Source of the DNA: Neostapfia colusana
Taxonomy: Eukaryota; Streptophyta; Magnoliopsida; Poales; Poaceae
NCBI GenBank assembly: GCA_030760725.1
Contig: JASWHV010000004.1
Location: 58,185,136 to 58,249,135, forward strand
DNA: 64,000 nucleotides
Reading direction: 5' to 3'
Within the stretch, counting starts at the first letter, position 1; every line of letters starts with the position of its first letter. This document shows, one piece after another, positions 41,701 to 44,290 of the stretch. The notes below the pieces were generated by a model. It was not told the DNA's origin. It worked only from the letters and a program-made list of their open reading frames with translations, and made no database searches. A program made the position numbers and the translations under genes.

Positions 41701-42643
41701 GTTGAACCCTTCATCACCGGTGTTCTCCATAGGTCTTGCATCCGAGAGGGGAGAAGAGGACGACGATGTGGAGGCTGGTGTGCTGCAGACTGGCAAGAGG
41801 CAAGAAACTGCATGCTGTCCACACGCGTCAAGCAGTCATTCTACACTTGTGGCAATTTTCACCCTACTTTAATGTCTTGCCCTTATTAATTAAGTAGGGT
41901 CTTTAATGCAGGCACAGATTTGTAAATATTATAATCATTGAGTGCCAGCTTGTTATATTCCATTATATATGTGATTACTCGAAAACTTTTATTAACTTGG
42001 TACTGTAATACCATGGCAATTAAACATTCAGTTGGACAAGAAGTGTCTGAATTTAATTTGAGCAGGATTCAATAGGTGCTTAGGCGTCCAGGCCGATGCT
42101 GCCTCCGCTCGGCGCCTCTCACGCCGCTGCCTCCTCCTAGACGGCTTGCCGGCCAAGCTGCTACAGCCTCCCAGGCCATATGCTGTCGAGCGGTTGTTGA
42201 GCCCACCGCTGCCTCCTAGGCCGCCGCATGCCTGACCTGCTGGGTGCTGTGTCCGGTGCCTAGGCGGCCCAGGCGCCTGGTAGTTGCCTAGGCGTCCATG
42301 CGTCCATTTAAAAGCGTGAATATGAGCATTATCGTATTTATCTAAACCTTTTGCTAAGAGTGTCAAATAATGTCCATCTGTAAAATTATTAGAACATGTT
42401 GCTAAAGAGTTGCAATCTCTGCAGGTTGATGATCTGTTGAGAGAGAGGGATAATATCCATTGCTCATTCACAACTGAGAGAATGATGGTGAACGCCGTTG
42501 GCTCCGGTAGTAGCAGTAGTAAATATACCACTGAGCAGATCATTCCGGAGAGCCCCGAGAATGGCAATGTTGATGGCAAAGATAGATCTGGTAAAAAGAA
42601 GTGGTTTAACCTAAACCTTAATAGATCAGACAAGAAAGCTTGA
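1569..42643 (+). CDS. ARG1: ARG1/ARL-like J-domain protein gene (partial, 10 exons)
   Basis: Joining 1569-1692, 31549-31631, 31722-31833, 31911-32015, 32328-32378, 36199-36288, 36369-36477, 36543-36691, 36788-36841 and 42425-42643 gives one frame of 364 codons plus TGA. All junctions are GT-AG and phases agree. The product starts inside the J domain at the HPD motif, continues through conserved segments such as MEIDLSNLGTVNTMFAALF and AMNGTVTVRPLPVGTS, has a charged coiled coil (about residues 240-305) and ends in a basic KKKWFNLNLNRSDKKA tail. Order and length fit Arabidopsis ARG1 (about 410 residues), a peripheral endomembrane J protein of gravity signalling in root cap and shoot; paralogues ARL1 and ARL2 are alternatives. 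J proteins recruit and stimulate Hsp70. The N-terminal ~45 residues and promoter are outside the window. Transposons occupy most of the introns; none interrupts an exon. Confidence 0.9.
1693..2121 (+). other. ARG1: start of giant intron, no gene seen
   Basis: Begins with the donor GTGATG. Contains ordinary AT-rich intron sequence and, at the end, the target site of Copia element 1 (TSD ATCAC, 2117-2121). No coding potential was recognised. Confidence 0.6.
2122..2288 (+). repeat. Copia 1 5' LTR
   Basis: Starts TGTTAGACACTGTAATTAAG and ends CCCTCTATTA. TG...TA rather than TG...CA ends. A TATA-like CTATATAAT at about 2222-2230 would place transcription start in the last third. Confidence 0.92.
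2289..2302 (+). other. Copia 1 primer-binding site
   Basis: TGGTATCATTAGCT abuts the LTR; it resembles the plant consensus TGGTATCAGAGC that pairs with the 3' end of initiator tRNA-Met. Confidence 0.75.
2339..3970 (+). pseudogene. Copia 1 gag, broken
   Basis: The ATG at 2339 follows AACCCTAACCCTA and opens ~200 codons of Ala/Pro-rich low-complexity protein, very GC-rich. The conserved Copia gag domain lies in 3462-3970: LTEDLQDIVRQRG, the AceMKGMANALRDIGE-like segment (here MKGMANALRDIGEPIADSA) and LQGLNERYCHLRTWL. Several frame changes separate the two parts. A TGA at about 3969 replaces the Arg codon present at the same place in element 2. The remaining linker has Gly/Arg-rich RNA-binding character. 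Gag would form the cytoplasmic particle packaging the element RNA. Confidence 0.8.
4161..5012 (+). pseudogene. Copia 1 protease and pre-integrase region
   Basis: Encodes DWVVDSGASYHTT (aspartic protease active site DSGA, about residue 110) followed by the FQLKNILVAPDIIQNLLSVR segment and the HRRLGHPGADAMSKL zinc-type HHCC start of the integrase. The frame fails near 4940, where one base present in element 2 (T after CTAGGGG) is missing, so the rest of the HHCC domain is read out of frame and ends at 5012. Confidence 0.87.
5013..6331 (+). pseudogene. Copia 1 integrase core and linker
   Basis: From 5147 the frame reads the DDE integrase core: QCDNGREFDNSAF, CPYTSPQNGKAERMI, and the ARYWVEPLHTATLLINRLP and VFLGYSLDHKGYRCLD segments conserved in Copia. 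A TGA at about 5129 replaces a Trp codon kept in element 2. The C-terminal linker (5830-6120) is GC-rich and reads here as an unusual Cys/Thr-rich repeat, whereas the sister copy reads Ala/Ser/Pro repeats, so a frameshift near 5830 is likely. Confidence 0.85.
6325..7959 (+). pseudogene. Copia 1 reverse transcriptase and RNase H
   Basis: Contains KWVFTYKKKADGTFERYKAR, VDYDETFSPVVKPATVRTVL, QLDVKNAFLHG, the catalytic LLYVDDIVL (about 7012-7038), RSLAGALQYLTFTRPDISYA, and the RNase H with DADWAGCPDTRRSTS and SSAEAEYRAVANGVAE. The end KHMEIDLHFVRERV is conserved in Copia. Stops at 6796, 6888 and 7675 break it; the last two match a Gln codon and a Trp codon in related copies. No part would be made as one polyprotein. 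Confidence 0.9.
7979..8143 (+). repeat. Copia 1 3' LTR
   Basis: 165 bases, preceded by the short purine tract GCAGGGGG. Same ends as the 5' LTR. Followed by TSD ATCAC. Confidence 0.92.
8149..8914 (+). other. ARG1: intron spacer between two Copia elements
   Basis: AT-rich spacer with no coding region recognised. Short GTCGACTAG-like words occur at both sides (about 8160-8220 and 8730-8770), as in decayed terminal-inverted-repeat elements, but no border or TSD could be fixed. Confidence 0.5.
8683..8716 (+). repeat. (AT)n microsatellite
   Basis: About 17 uninterrupted AT units in the intron spacer. Confidence 0.95.
8920..9086 (+). repeat. Copia 2 5' LTR
   Basis: 167 bases, TGTTAGACACTG to CCCTCTTTCA. 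TATA-like CTATATAATC at about 9019-9028. Followed directly by TGGTATCATTAGCT, a primer-binding site (9087-9100). Confidence 0.92.
9136..11074 (+). pseudogene. Copia 2 gag, broken
   Basis: Starts at ATG 9136 in the same context as element 1. The N-terminal part is Ala/Pro/Gly-rich, with two long G runs (about 9290-9314 and 9496-9509) that probably caused slippage. The conserved gag domain is at 10005-11074: AALAASRERERALALALEQE (charged helix), TSYAQWRDMVLLTLEALL, MKGMADALRDLGEPVTDSA, and a Gly/Arg-rich tail GGGNRRRRGKNGGRG. At least two frame changes (near 10380 and 10500). The sequence stops at the Gypsy insertion, in the codons for PTPY. Confidence 0.82.
11075..14160 (-). repeat. chromovirus 3' LTR (left copy)
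   Basis: Lacks about 344 bp present in the right LTR (20128-20471), joined at a CAA microhomology. A TATA-like CTATAAAAACC reads on the minus strand at 13737-13745. The adjoining internal sequence on the minus strand is the purine-rich AAGGGGGTAGAG, the plus-strand priming tract. Confidence 0.9.
14205..15257 (-). pseudogene. chromovirus integrase core and chromodomain-like tail
   Basis: Reads MDFVVGLPRTQSGYDSIWV (first Asp), VSDRGTQFTS (second Asp), YHPQTDGQTERTNQ (Glu), then the GPY/F module (LSPRYIGPFQVLERKGEVAY), the HVSQLKKCL segment and the C-terminal VQWKHHSEEEATWERED, which resembles the degenerate chromodomain of Tekay elements thought to guide insertion to heterochromatin. It is in the same frame as the upstream pol ORF; only a TGA at 15258-15260, where relatives have Trp, separates them. 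Ends at a stop at 14205. Confidence 0.92.
15258..17700 (-). pseudogene. chromovirus pol: protease, RT, RNase H, integrase HHCC
   Basis: In order: zinc knuckle CFSCGEVGHYAHKC, protease LLFDSGATHSFI, the RT palm with CVDYRALNEVTIKNKYPLPR, DLRSGYHQLKI, catalytic VVFIDDILVFS, RNase H with YCDASGNGLGCVLMQ and DLELAAVVHALKIWRHYL, and the integrase zinc domain H..H..C..C (AHDSDYSIHPG ... CDTCQLVKA). Open from about 17906 to a TGA at 15258. The part above about 17700 is out of register with gag; a one-base change near 17680-17710 explains it. Otherwise every catalytic residue looked for is present. Confidence 0.92.
17690..18673 (-). CDS. chromovirus gag
   Basis: Starts at ATG 18673 (MAGRGKGRAANPANN). 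Contains the Ty3/gypsy gag domain: LEADDWLKTIESKM, FASHQLQGPAADWWTAYV, WEEFKRSFRNHYIPRGEL, YLTKFTQLSRYAPRDI and FVEGLTAEMQ. A Pro/Arg/Tyr-rich linker leads to the zinc knuckle, but the gag frame runs off about one base out of register just before it and ends at 17567. In related elements gag and pol are one continuous frame, so this is a frameshift mutation rather than a programmed shift. Gag would build the particle. Confidence 0.9.
18975..19754 (-). CDS. extra ORF upstream of gag (ORF0-like), 259 aa
   Basis: Intact ORF between the primer-binding site and gag, same sense as gag; ATG at 19754, about 200 bases after the primer site, stop at 18975, 300 bases before gag. No catalytic motif recognised. 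Residues about 25-70 are basic (VTYLSYRLAVGDLLRRLRRM), residues 155-205 look like a coiled coil (LSTRLQECQQELQDVRDTL), and the C-terminus is an acidic low-complexity tail (NEEEDPEEPAQEDE). Rice RIRE3 and RIRE8 are known to have an ORF upstream of gag; this may be the same kind of protein, which is inference from position. Its function is unknown. It has no stop or shift although gag-pol does. Confidence 0.75.
   Translation of the reverse strand: MVRMIRTARKSTGGRVPVVALAEREESRPVTYLSYRLAVGDLLRRLRRMLEAAGNTGKLIIHYNSTRTIREKREEWSSEMRIIHENQLLKIHHSPACRATQVDAERDVTWEAITCQSHIYRRHLDKTEYMYVLQRESGTTEYKYPPVQQGTSHEHMDLCLEDAAMLSTRLQECQQELQDVRDTLKETEALLRACLKARERGDGNELCVTVNDTWTPDSPDRRAIRRRRTSPPAASPPKAESEDSRNEEEDPEEPAQEDE
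19958..19971 (-). other. chromovirus primer-binding site
   Basis: On the minus strand TGGTATCAGAGCCA, four bases inside the right LTR; pairs with initiator tRNA-Met. Confidence 0.92.
19976..22585 (-). repeat. chromovirus 5' LTR (right copy)
   Basis: Lacks about 819 bp found in the left LTR (11484-12302). TATA-like CTATAAAAACC on the minus strand at 22162-22170. The rest is nearly identical to the left LTR, including small ORFs in both, which are LTR sequence and not genes. Confidence 0.9.
22586..24625 (+). pseudogene. Copia 2 protease and integrase
   Basis: Continuation of Copia 2 after the Gypsy. Encodes DWVVDSGASYHTT, the full pre-integrase HRRLGHPGADAMSKL ... CHACQLGRHIRLPF zinc domain, and the integrase core with IHCDLWTSPISSISGF, QCDNGREFDNSAF and CPYTSPQNGKAERMI. 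No internal stop, in contrast to element 1; it gives the reference for the lesions there. The open frame begins inside the Gypsy LTR at 22561 and crosses the junction. It ends in an Ala/Ser/Pro repeat linker at the TRIM junction. Confidence 0.9.
24626..24809 (-). mobile_element. TRIM-like fragment replacing Copia 2 RT
   Basis: Where element 1 has about 1.1 kb of reverse transcriptase (6200-7295), element 2 has 184 foreign bases. On the minus strand these read AGTGGTATCAGAGCCA (primer-binding site), about 90 bases without coding capacity, GTGAGGGGGAG (polypurine tract), then TGTTGAAATATAAGTG, an LTR-like start, for about 70 bases. This is the layout of a terminal-repeat retrotransposon in miniature missing its 5' LTR and part of the 3' LTR. 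No TSD seen. Confidence 0.65.
24810..25472 (+). pseudogene. Copia 2 RT end and RNase H
   Basis: Resumes at RSLAGALQYLTFTRPDISYA and continues in one open frame through TDVDWAGCPDTRRSTSGYA, SSAEAEYRTVANGVAEASWL and KHVEIDLHFVRERVARDEV to TAG at 25470. The RNase H first Asp pair reads DVD where element 1 has DAD. The catalytic YVDD block of the RT is missing through the deletion at 24626. Confidence 0.9.
25499..25666 (+). repeat. Copia 2 3' LTR
   Basis: 168 bases, preceded by a run of 13 G that serves as or replaced the polypurine tract. Ends CTCTTGCA then TSD TACTT. Confidence 0.92.
25672..26452 (+). other. ARG1: intron spacer with decayed repeats
   Basis: No gene seen. Holds the palindrome-like CTAGGCGGCGCCTAGGCG (25799-25816), a segment with pol III box-like words TAGCTCCGTAG (about 25884) and GGTTCGAGTCT (about 25910), and a stretch of GCG/GCGGC-containing direct words around 26050-26165. 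All could be remnants of small non-autonomous elements. Confidence 0.45.
26458..26847 (+). repeat. chromovirus 2 5' LTR
   Basis: 390 bases with TATA-like CTCTATAAAG at 26617-26626. Confidence 0.92.
26882..27276 (+). pseudogene. chromovirus 2 gag N-terminal remnant
   Basis: ATG at 26882 starts MSGFEVDPDGPSDSAKLDRI, with a TAG at about 26988 and later frame changes. The gag signature KYDGETDPLPWINKCETYF follows at about 27178-27235, then EEKVWLAS, where homology ends at about 27276. Typical of chromovirus gag; cannot be expressed as a unit. Confidence 0.8.
27277..28000 (-). pseudogene. reversed fragment of a gypsy-associated plant ORF with intron-like junctions
   Basis: Reading the minus strand from about 28000: DVGFSAVEGGPSLGRVFG, an Ala/Pro/Ser-rich stretch, KRLRAEWNFQ, a GTACGG donor-like site near 27770, about 75 bases ending in TTTTTGCAG (near 27692), then an Ala/Pro-rich region and SERERLQDWDNLLKARVKSA with a basic helix. 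This arrangement resembles the tail of the 'putative gypsy type transposon' proteins of grasses, but I could not confirm that. It is opposite in sense to its surroundings and has no visible LTR or TSD, so it is a captured or recombined piece. Confidence 0.45.
28037..29640 (+). pseudogene. Copia fragment RT and RNase H
   Basis: Starts in the pre-RT region (PCWRRAMLEEMESIEES), then LKWVFKMKRDEHGEVVKHKA, FDEVFALVARLESVRLLL, HHMDVKSVFLNGDL, the catalytic GVYVDDLMITGGG, and RSLVGGLRYMVNTRPDLAYS. RNase H follows with KSTSGVLFCLGNNPVLWQS and SSCEAEYIVAAQGACQGVW. Stops at 28238 and 28621 stand where relatives have Trp; further shifts occur near 29220 and a TGA at 29596. The canonical FAPVARLES reads FALVARLES. 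Confidence 0.87.
29687..30266 (+). repeat. Copia fragment 3' LTR
   Basis: About 580 bases from TGTGGGCTGATCTG, after GGATCAGGAGGAGAA. TATA-like CTATATAAAG at 29835-29844. The end near GCAACA at 30266 is approximate. Several TCTGATCAGA-like words occur in its second half. Confidence 0.75.
30267..31020 (+). pseudogene. chromovirus 2 integrase end and chromodomain
   Basis: Resumes at DGQSEVANKILTTYLRCL, then AEFCYNTSYQTALKCSPF, KYYDETRQEVEYMVGDWVW, the GPY/F module LGPRFFGPYHIAQRIRKVAY and VFHVSVLKKF. The terminal WELLVKWAGR ... TTWEQLEDF is a chromodomain of the kind that defines chromoviruses. A TAA at about 30555 replaces a Gln codon and at least two shifts (near 30765 and 30940) break the frame. 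Confidence 0.87.
31031..31419 (+). repeat. chromovirus 2 3' LTR
   Basis: 389 bases, same ends as the left LTR; TSD TGGTG follows. Only 130 bases of intron separate it from the exon at 31549. Confidence 0.92.
31549..31631 (+). CDS. ARG1: ARG1-like exon after the giant intron
   Basis: 83 bases after acceptor CTTGACAG. Begins ALENQGMDMEIDLSNLGTV and ends in a split Ser codon (AG|C) before GTAACC. It follows directly in frame from YDTAGFE at 1692, which shows that the 30 kb between them is intron. Confidence 0.9.
31722..31833 (+). CDS. ARG1: ARG1-like exon
   Basis: 112 bases. Completes Ser, then KLGVPIKTTISPTVLEEAM to TSATGK before donor GTTCTG. The preceding intron is 90 bp and the following one 77 bp. 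Confidence 0.9.
31911..32015 (+). CDS. ARG1: ARG1-like exon
   Basis: 105 bases, 35 codons, in phase 0. Runs from VDKQCAHFFGVTISGEQAQS to PAQSKFK before donor GTATGT. The next intron (312 bp) contains a 191-bp miniature RTE. Confidence 0.9.
32091..32281 (-). mobile_element. 191-bp miniature RTE-derived element
   Basis: Reads on the minus strand. Its first ~100 bases match the 5' end of the RTE elements here (TATAGCCGGTCC, AAGCCCGGGTAAAGGAGGAG, GGTTGTGATAG), and its last ~60 bases match their 3' end (CTAGCC, GATAAAGGCTTTG, TTG repeats). Nothing of the ORF remains. It is flanked by an exact 10-bp TSD, CCTTTTTTGT (32081-32090, 32282-32291), so it inserted as a unit. It sits in a 312-bp ARG1-like intron. 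Confidence 0.82.
32328..32378 (+). CDS. ARG1: ARG1-like 17-codon exon
   Basis: 51 bases encoding LLYFEQEVNGGYGLGLQ, acceptor TATACAG, donor GTAATT. Too short to stand out as an ORF, but placed by phase and by similarity of the segment to the family. Followed by a 3.8-kb intron carrying RTE copy 2 and a Copia gag remnant. Confidence 0.87.
32379..32901 (+). other. ARG1: intron sequence before RTE copy 2
   Basis: AT-rich intron; nothing recognised apart from the donor GTAATT at its start. Confidence 0.6.
32902..34259 (+). mobile_element. RTE LINE copy 2, 5' part
   Basis: Begins with the family 5' end AACTCCGCCTATGTTG and runs collinear with copy 3 until GGAATGAGGA at about 34259, where a G-rich sequence replaces it. 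So the 5' end is present and the RT and 3' end are missing, the reverse of usual LINE truncation. Confidence 0.9.
32962..34257 (+). pseudogene. RTE copy 2 N-terminal repeats and AP endonuclease
   Basis: Residues about 25-90 are three related 22-residue units (SDAPYRNPGMVLSGQG, SGAPYQNPDMVLNEQG, SVALHHGPDVVISEQG). An apurinic-type endonuclease follows: VGSWNVGSLTG, ILCVQETRWAG (Glu), NVISAYAPSVGLN, LLIGGDLNGHVG (Asp/Asn), and SQIDFVLIRRKD. This nuclease nicks target DNA. The frame is open to a TGA at 34156, then continues to the breakpoint. Confidence 0.9.
34260..34696 (+). other. G-rich block and AT-rich spacer of unknown origin
   Basis: 34260-34530 is strongly G-rich on the plus strand with many runs of four or more G. 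Apparent long ORFs here are Gly-rich composition artefacts. 34540-34696 is AT-rich, then contains GCCTTACGCCTTA-like words (34615-34690). No element borders identified. Confidence 0.5.
34697..35660 (+). pseudogene. Copia gag remnant
   Basis: Several frames give pieces of a Copia gag: AAAVALDRTRKEEIEQQ with a charged helix, VQDIVREHGG, WLAIEEQFLINRETRAFHL, MKGMANALCGLGEVASDRTL and LRELNKKYDQ. It resembles gag of the elements at 2122 and 8920 but is more diverged. Stops at 34949, 35046 and others break it. It ends near CTATATATATGTAACCTC (about 35610) and AATACATCC, which look like LTR sequence. No pol was found, so this is either a deletion remnant or a small gag-only element. Confidence 0.65.
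35980..36027 (+). mobile_element. RTE 3'-end fragment
   Basis: About 48 bases: GTAGCCTACCCCAACATGC, GGGATAAAGGCTTGG and TTG repeats. Either an extremely 5'-truncated insertion or the detached 3' end of copy 2. Confidence 0.8.
36028..36198 (+). other. ARG1: intron end
   Basis: Plain AT-rich intron running to the acceptor ACCTCCAG. Nothing else seen. Confidence 0.6.
36199..36288 (+). CDS. ARG1: ARG1-like exon
   Basis: 90 bases after acceptor ACCTCCAG. Encodes EDSQKTGKVTSAGMYFLHFQ then VYRMDSTVNA, donor GTATGT. The internal CAGGTG is read through in frame. Confidence 0.9.
36369..36477 (+). CDS. ARG1: ARG1-like exon
   Basis: 109 bases after acceptor TTTTACAG. Encodes LAMAKDPEAAFFKRLEGLQP to HIFAVY and a split Gly codon (G|GT). 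Donor GTCTGC. The preceding intron is 80 bp. Confidence 0.88.
36543..36691 (+). CDS. ARG1: ARG1-like exon, start of coiled coil
   Basis: 149 bases. Completes Gly, then DNFFKPASYIIEAMCAKSYE and the heptad-rich TTERLKEIESKILAKRIDL, ending ETEYRK before donor GTCAGT. The preceding intron is only 65 bp; skipping its removal would shift the frame. Confidence 0.87.
36788..36841 (+). CDS. ARG1: ARG1-like 18-codon coiled-coil exon
   Basis: 54 bases encoding ALARFQEVTTRYTQEREA, acceptor GTTGCAG, donor GTATGT. The next intron is 5,583 bp and carries RTE copy 3. Confidence 0.88.
37130..37255 (-). repeat. polypyrimidine tract of RTE copy 3
   Basis: Purine-only on the plus strand, hence pyrimidine on the element's sense strand; matches the tract of copy 1 in position and length. 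Confidence 0.85.
37300..40380 (-). pseudogene. RTE copy 3 endonuclease-reverse transcriptase
   Basis: From ATG 40380: three 22-residue repeats (about residues 10-75), the endonuclease (VGSWNVGSLTG, CVQETRWAG, LLIGGDLNGHVG, SQIDFVLTRRK), a linker, then the RT: KEWRKSILVPIFKNKGDIQS, TGRSTMEAIFLLRQLMERY, DLEKAYDKIPRSVMWWAL, LHQGSALSSYIFFLVMDEV, MLFADDVVLVDG and the C-terminal WFGHIQRRPPEA. The first frame ends at 38494 because TTAGTACAAC is duplicated there (10 bases). Further stops at 38208, 37602 and 37356 replace Tyr, Gln and Trp of copy 1. Ends at about 37300. Confidence 0.93.
40808..40949 (+). repeat. 71-bp tandem duplication
   Basis: Two units starting GCACCAATACAAA at 40808 and 40879, about 90% alike, each ending GGAGCAGAAAACAG. 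Confidence 0.85.
42064..42310 (+). repeat. CCTAGGCG-rich patch
   Basis: GC-rich sequence with repeated and partly self-complementary words such as GCCTAGGCG, CCAGGCGCCTGG and TTGCCTAGGCG. Similar words occur at 25799 and, weakly, at 34615. Probably remnants of a small non-autonomous element. Confidence 0.45.
42425..42643 (+). CDS. ARG1: ARG1-like last exon
   Basis: 219 bases after acceptor TCTCTGCAG. Starts VDDLLRERDNIH (end of the coiled coil), crosses a variable Ser/Gly/Glu-rich linker and ends with KKKWFNLNLNRSDKKA and TGA at 42641-42643. No clear polyadenylation signal was recognised in the next 200 bases. Confidence 0.9.
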   Translation, partial: VDDLLRERDNIHCSFTTERMMVNAVGSGSSSSKYTTEQIIPESPENGNVDGKDRSGKKKWFNLNLNRSDKKA

Positions 42644-42849
42644 CATATCTTTTATCAGGGACGCGTGCGTTTTCACTTTGTTGTACATTTCCTGGAATCC
42701 AATTCTATCCATGACTTATGAGCCGTTTGGTTGCGTGCTAGGAGTTTTGTAGCATATATGAGTTTTGAGTACGGTATTTTAATGTCATTTATCATCTTTA
42801 ACTCTTCCTCAATTACCCTTCTCTTCCTCATTTCCTTATGCGAAAGATC
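42644..42849 (+). other. ARG1: 3' flank of ARG1-like gene
   Basis: Presumably 3' UTR followed by intergenic DNA. GAGCCGTTTGGTTGCG at about 42719 looks like a terminal repeat of a small grass transposon; no partner was found. Confidence 0.4.
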
Positions 42850-42922
42850 GCGTCTGTAGCCTAATGGATAAGGCGTCTGACTTCTAATAAGGTGATTGTG
42901 GCTTTGAGTCGCACCAGCTGTG
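42850..42922 (+). pseudogene. tRNA-Arg(UCU) pseudogene
   Basis: Starts GCGTCTGTAGCCTAATGG; D arm GCC...GGC intact, anticodon loop CTTCTAA gives anticodon TCT. The 5' half looks like a real tRNA-Arg, but the 3' side of the anticodon stem (TAAGG against TCTGA), the T arm (GTGGC against CGCAC) and the acceptor end (CAGCTGT against GCGTCTG) no longer pair. The B box is degenerate. So it is a decayed gene, or the tRNA-like head of a SINE. It lies 12 bases before RTE copy 4. Confidence 0.65.
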
Positions 42923-42933
42923 CCTTTCTCTTT

Positions 42934-44290
42934 AACTCCGTCTATGTTATAATGATATAGCGGGTTTCGAGCCTGGGTAAAAGAGGAGGGGTTGTGATAG
43001 GTTTGGCAAGTCAGCAACTACACTTAGCCATTCTTATGAAAATGAAACCTAATAGAAATTCATTGGGGATGTAACCCTCTTAGCGATGTGCTATATCGGA
43101 ACCTTGTATGGTGTTAAGTGGGCAAGGGACGGGTCTTCACTGCCTTAGTGGCGCGCCATATCGGAACATAGATATGGTGTTAAATGGACAAGGACTGGAT
43201 CGCCTCCAACTTAGTGACGTGCTACATCATCGCACAGATGTAGTGAAAAGTGAGCAAGTGTCTTTGCATCTTAATCGACGGGGGCAAAGCGTAAGAAAGC
43301 TAGCCAATGAACATAGATTTTATGTGGGTAGTTGAAATGTAGGATCCTTGACAGAAAAATTACGTTAGTAGGTGTTGCCATTAGGAGACGAGTAAATATC
43401 ATTTGTGTAGACTAGATGTGTGGGTCAAAAAGCGAGAGAAGTCGAGAATATCGGTTTCAAGCTTTGGTATTTTGGATCGACTGGGACTAGGAATAGCGTA
43501 TGTGTTCTAATAGATAAGAGTCTTAAAGATGGAGTAGTGGATGTTGAAGATTAGAGGATAGGATCATCTTAATCAAGATAGTAATTGGGGACATTGTCTT
43601 GAACGTCATTTGTGCTTATGCCCCAGAAGTTGGGCTCAACATGAGTGCTAACAGACAATTTTGGGAGGATTTGAAGGATATGGTTAGTAGTGTATCGATA
43701 ACCGAGAAACTCCTCATAGGAGGAGATCTCAATGGTCATGTGGGTGCAACTAACGTAGGATTTGAGGGAGTACATGGAGGCTTTGGATGCGGTGATAGAA
43801 ATCAAGAGGGTAAGGACATCCTAGACTTTACCGTAGCCTATGATCTGGTGGTAGCTAACACCCTCTTTAGGAAGAGGCAATCTCACCTAGTGACCTTTAG
43901 TAGTGTCCAACACTCTAGGCAGATTGACTTTCTCCTCACTAGGAGAATGGATAGATGGGAGTGTCTAGATTGTAAGGTGATCACCGGAGAGTGTGTTGTA
44001 ACATAACATAAGCTTATGGTAGTTGACTTTCGCTTCCATACATGTTCTTTCCGGGACAAAGGTGTCAAAATCACAAGTACAAAGTGGTGGAAGTTGAAAG
44101 GAGAATCACAAGAATCATTTAAAAATAGGATGATCACAGAAGTATTATGAACAATAAATGAAGATGTAGATAGTATATGGGTGGAGATTGCAACTTGCAT
44201 TAGAAAGATAGATAGTGAGGTGTTTGGTGTGACAAAAGAAAAAAAATTGTAGATAAAGACACTTGGTGGTGGAATGAGGATGTACAAAAT
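42934..44290 (+). mobile_element. RTE LINE copy 4, 5' part, decayed
   Basis: Starts AACTCCGTCTATGTT and runs to about 44290, just past GGAATGAGGATG. The three N-terminal repeats are recognisable at 43080-43260, and the endonuclease at 43599-44006 (VICAYAPEVGLN, LLIGGDLNGHVG, RQIDFLLTRRMD). Many stops and shifts make it the oldest copy here. The RT and 3' end are missing, as in copy 2. Confidence 0.87.

Larger units (their letters stand above)
40501..42424 (+). other. ARG1: rest of last intron
   Basis: AT-rich intron. Holds a 71-bp tandem duplication at 40808-40949 and a GC-rich patch at 42064-42310 with several CCTAGGCG-like words. ORFs of 80-119 codons at 41085-41890 have no recognisable domain and no codon signature; I do not call them genes. 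Confidence 0.55.

Noticed and set aside
41085..41890. ORFs of 70-119 codons in the last ARG1-like intron
   Set aside because: No recognisable domain, overlapping on both strands, intronic position.
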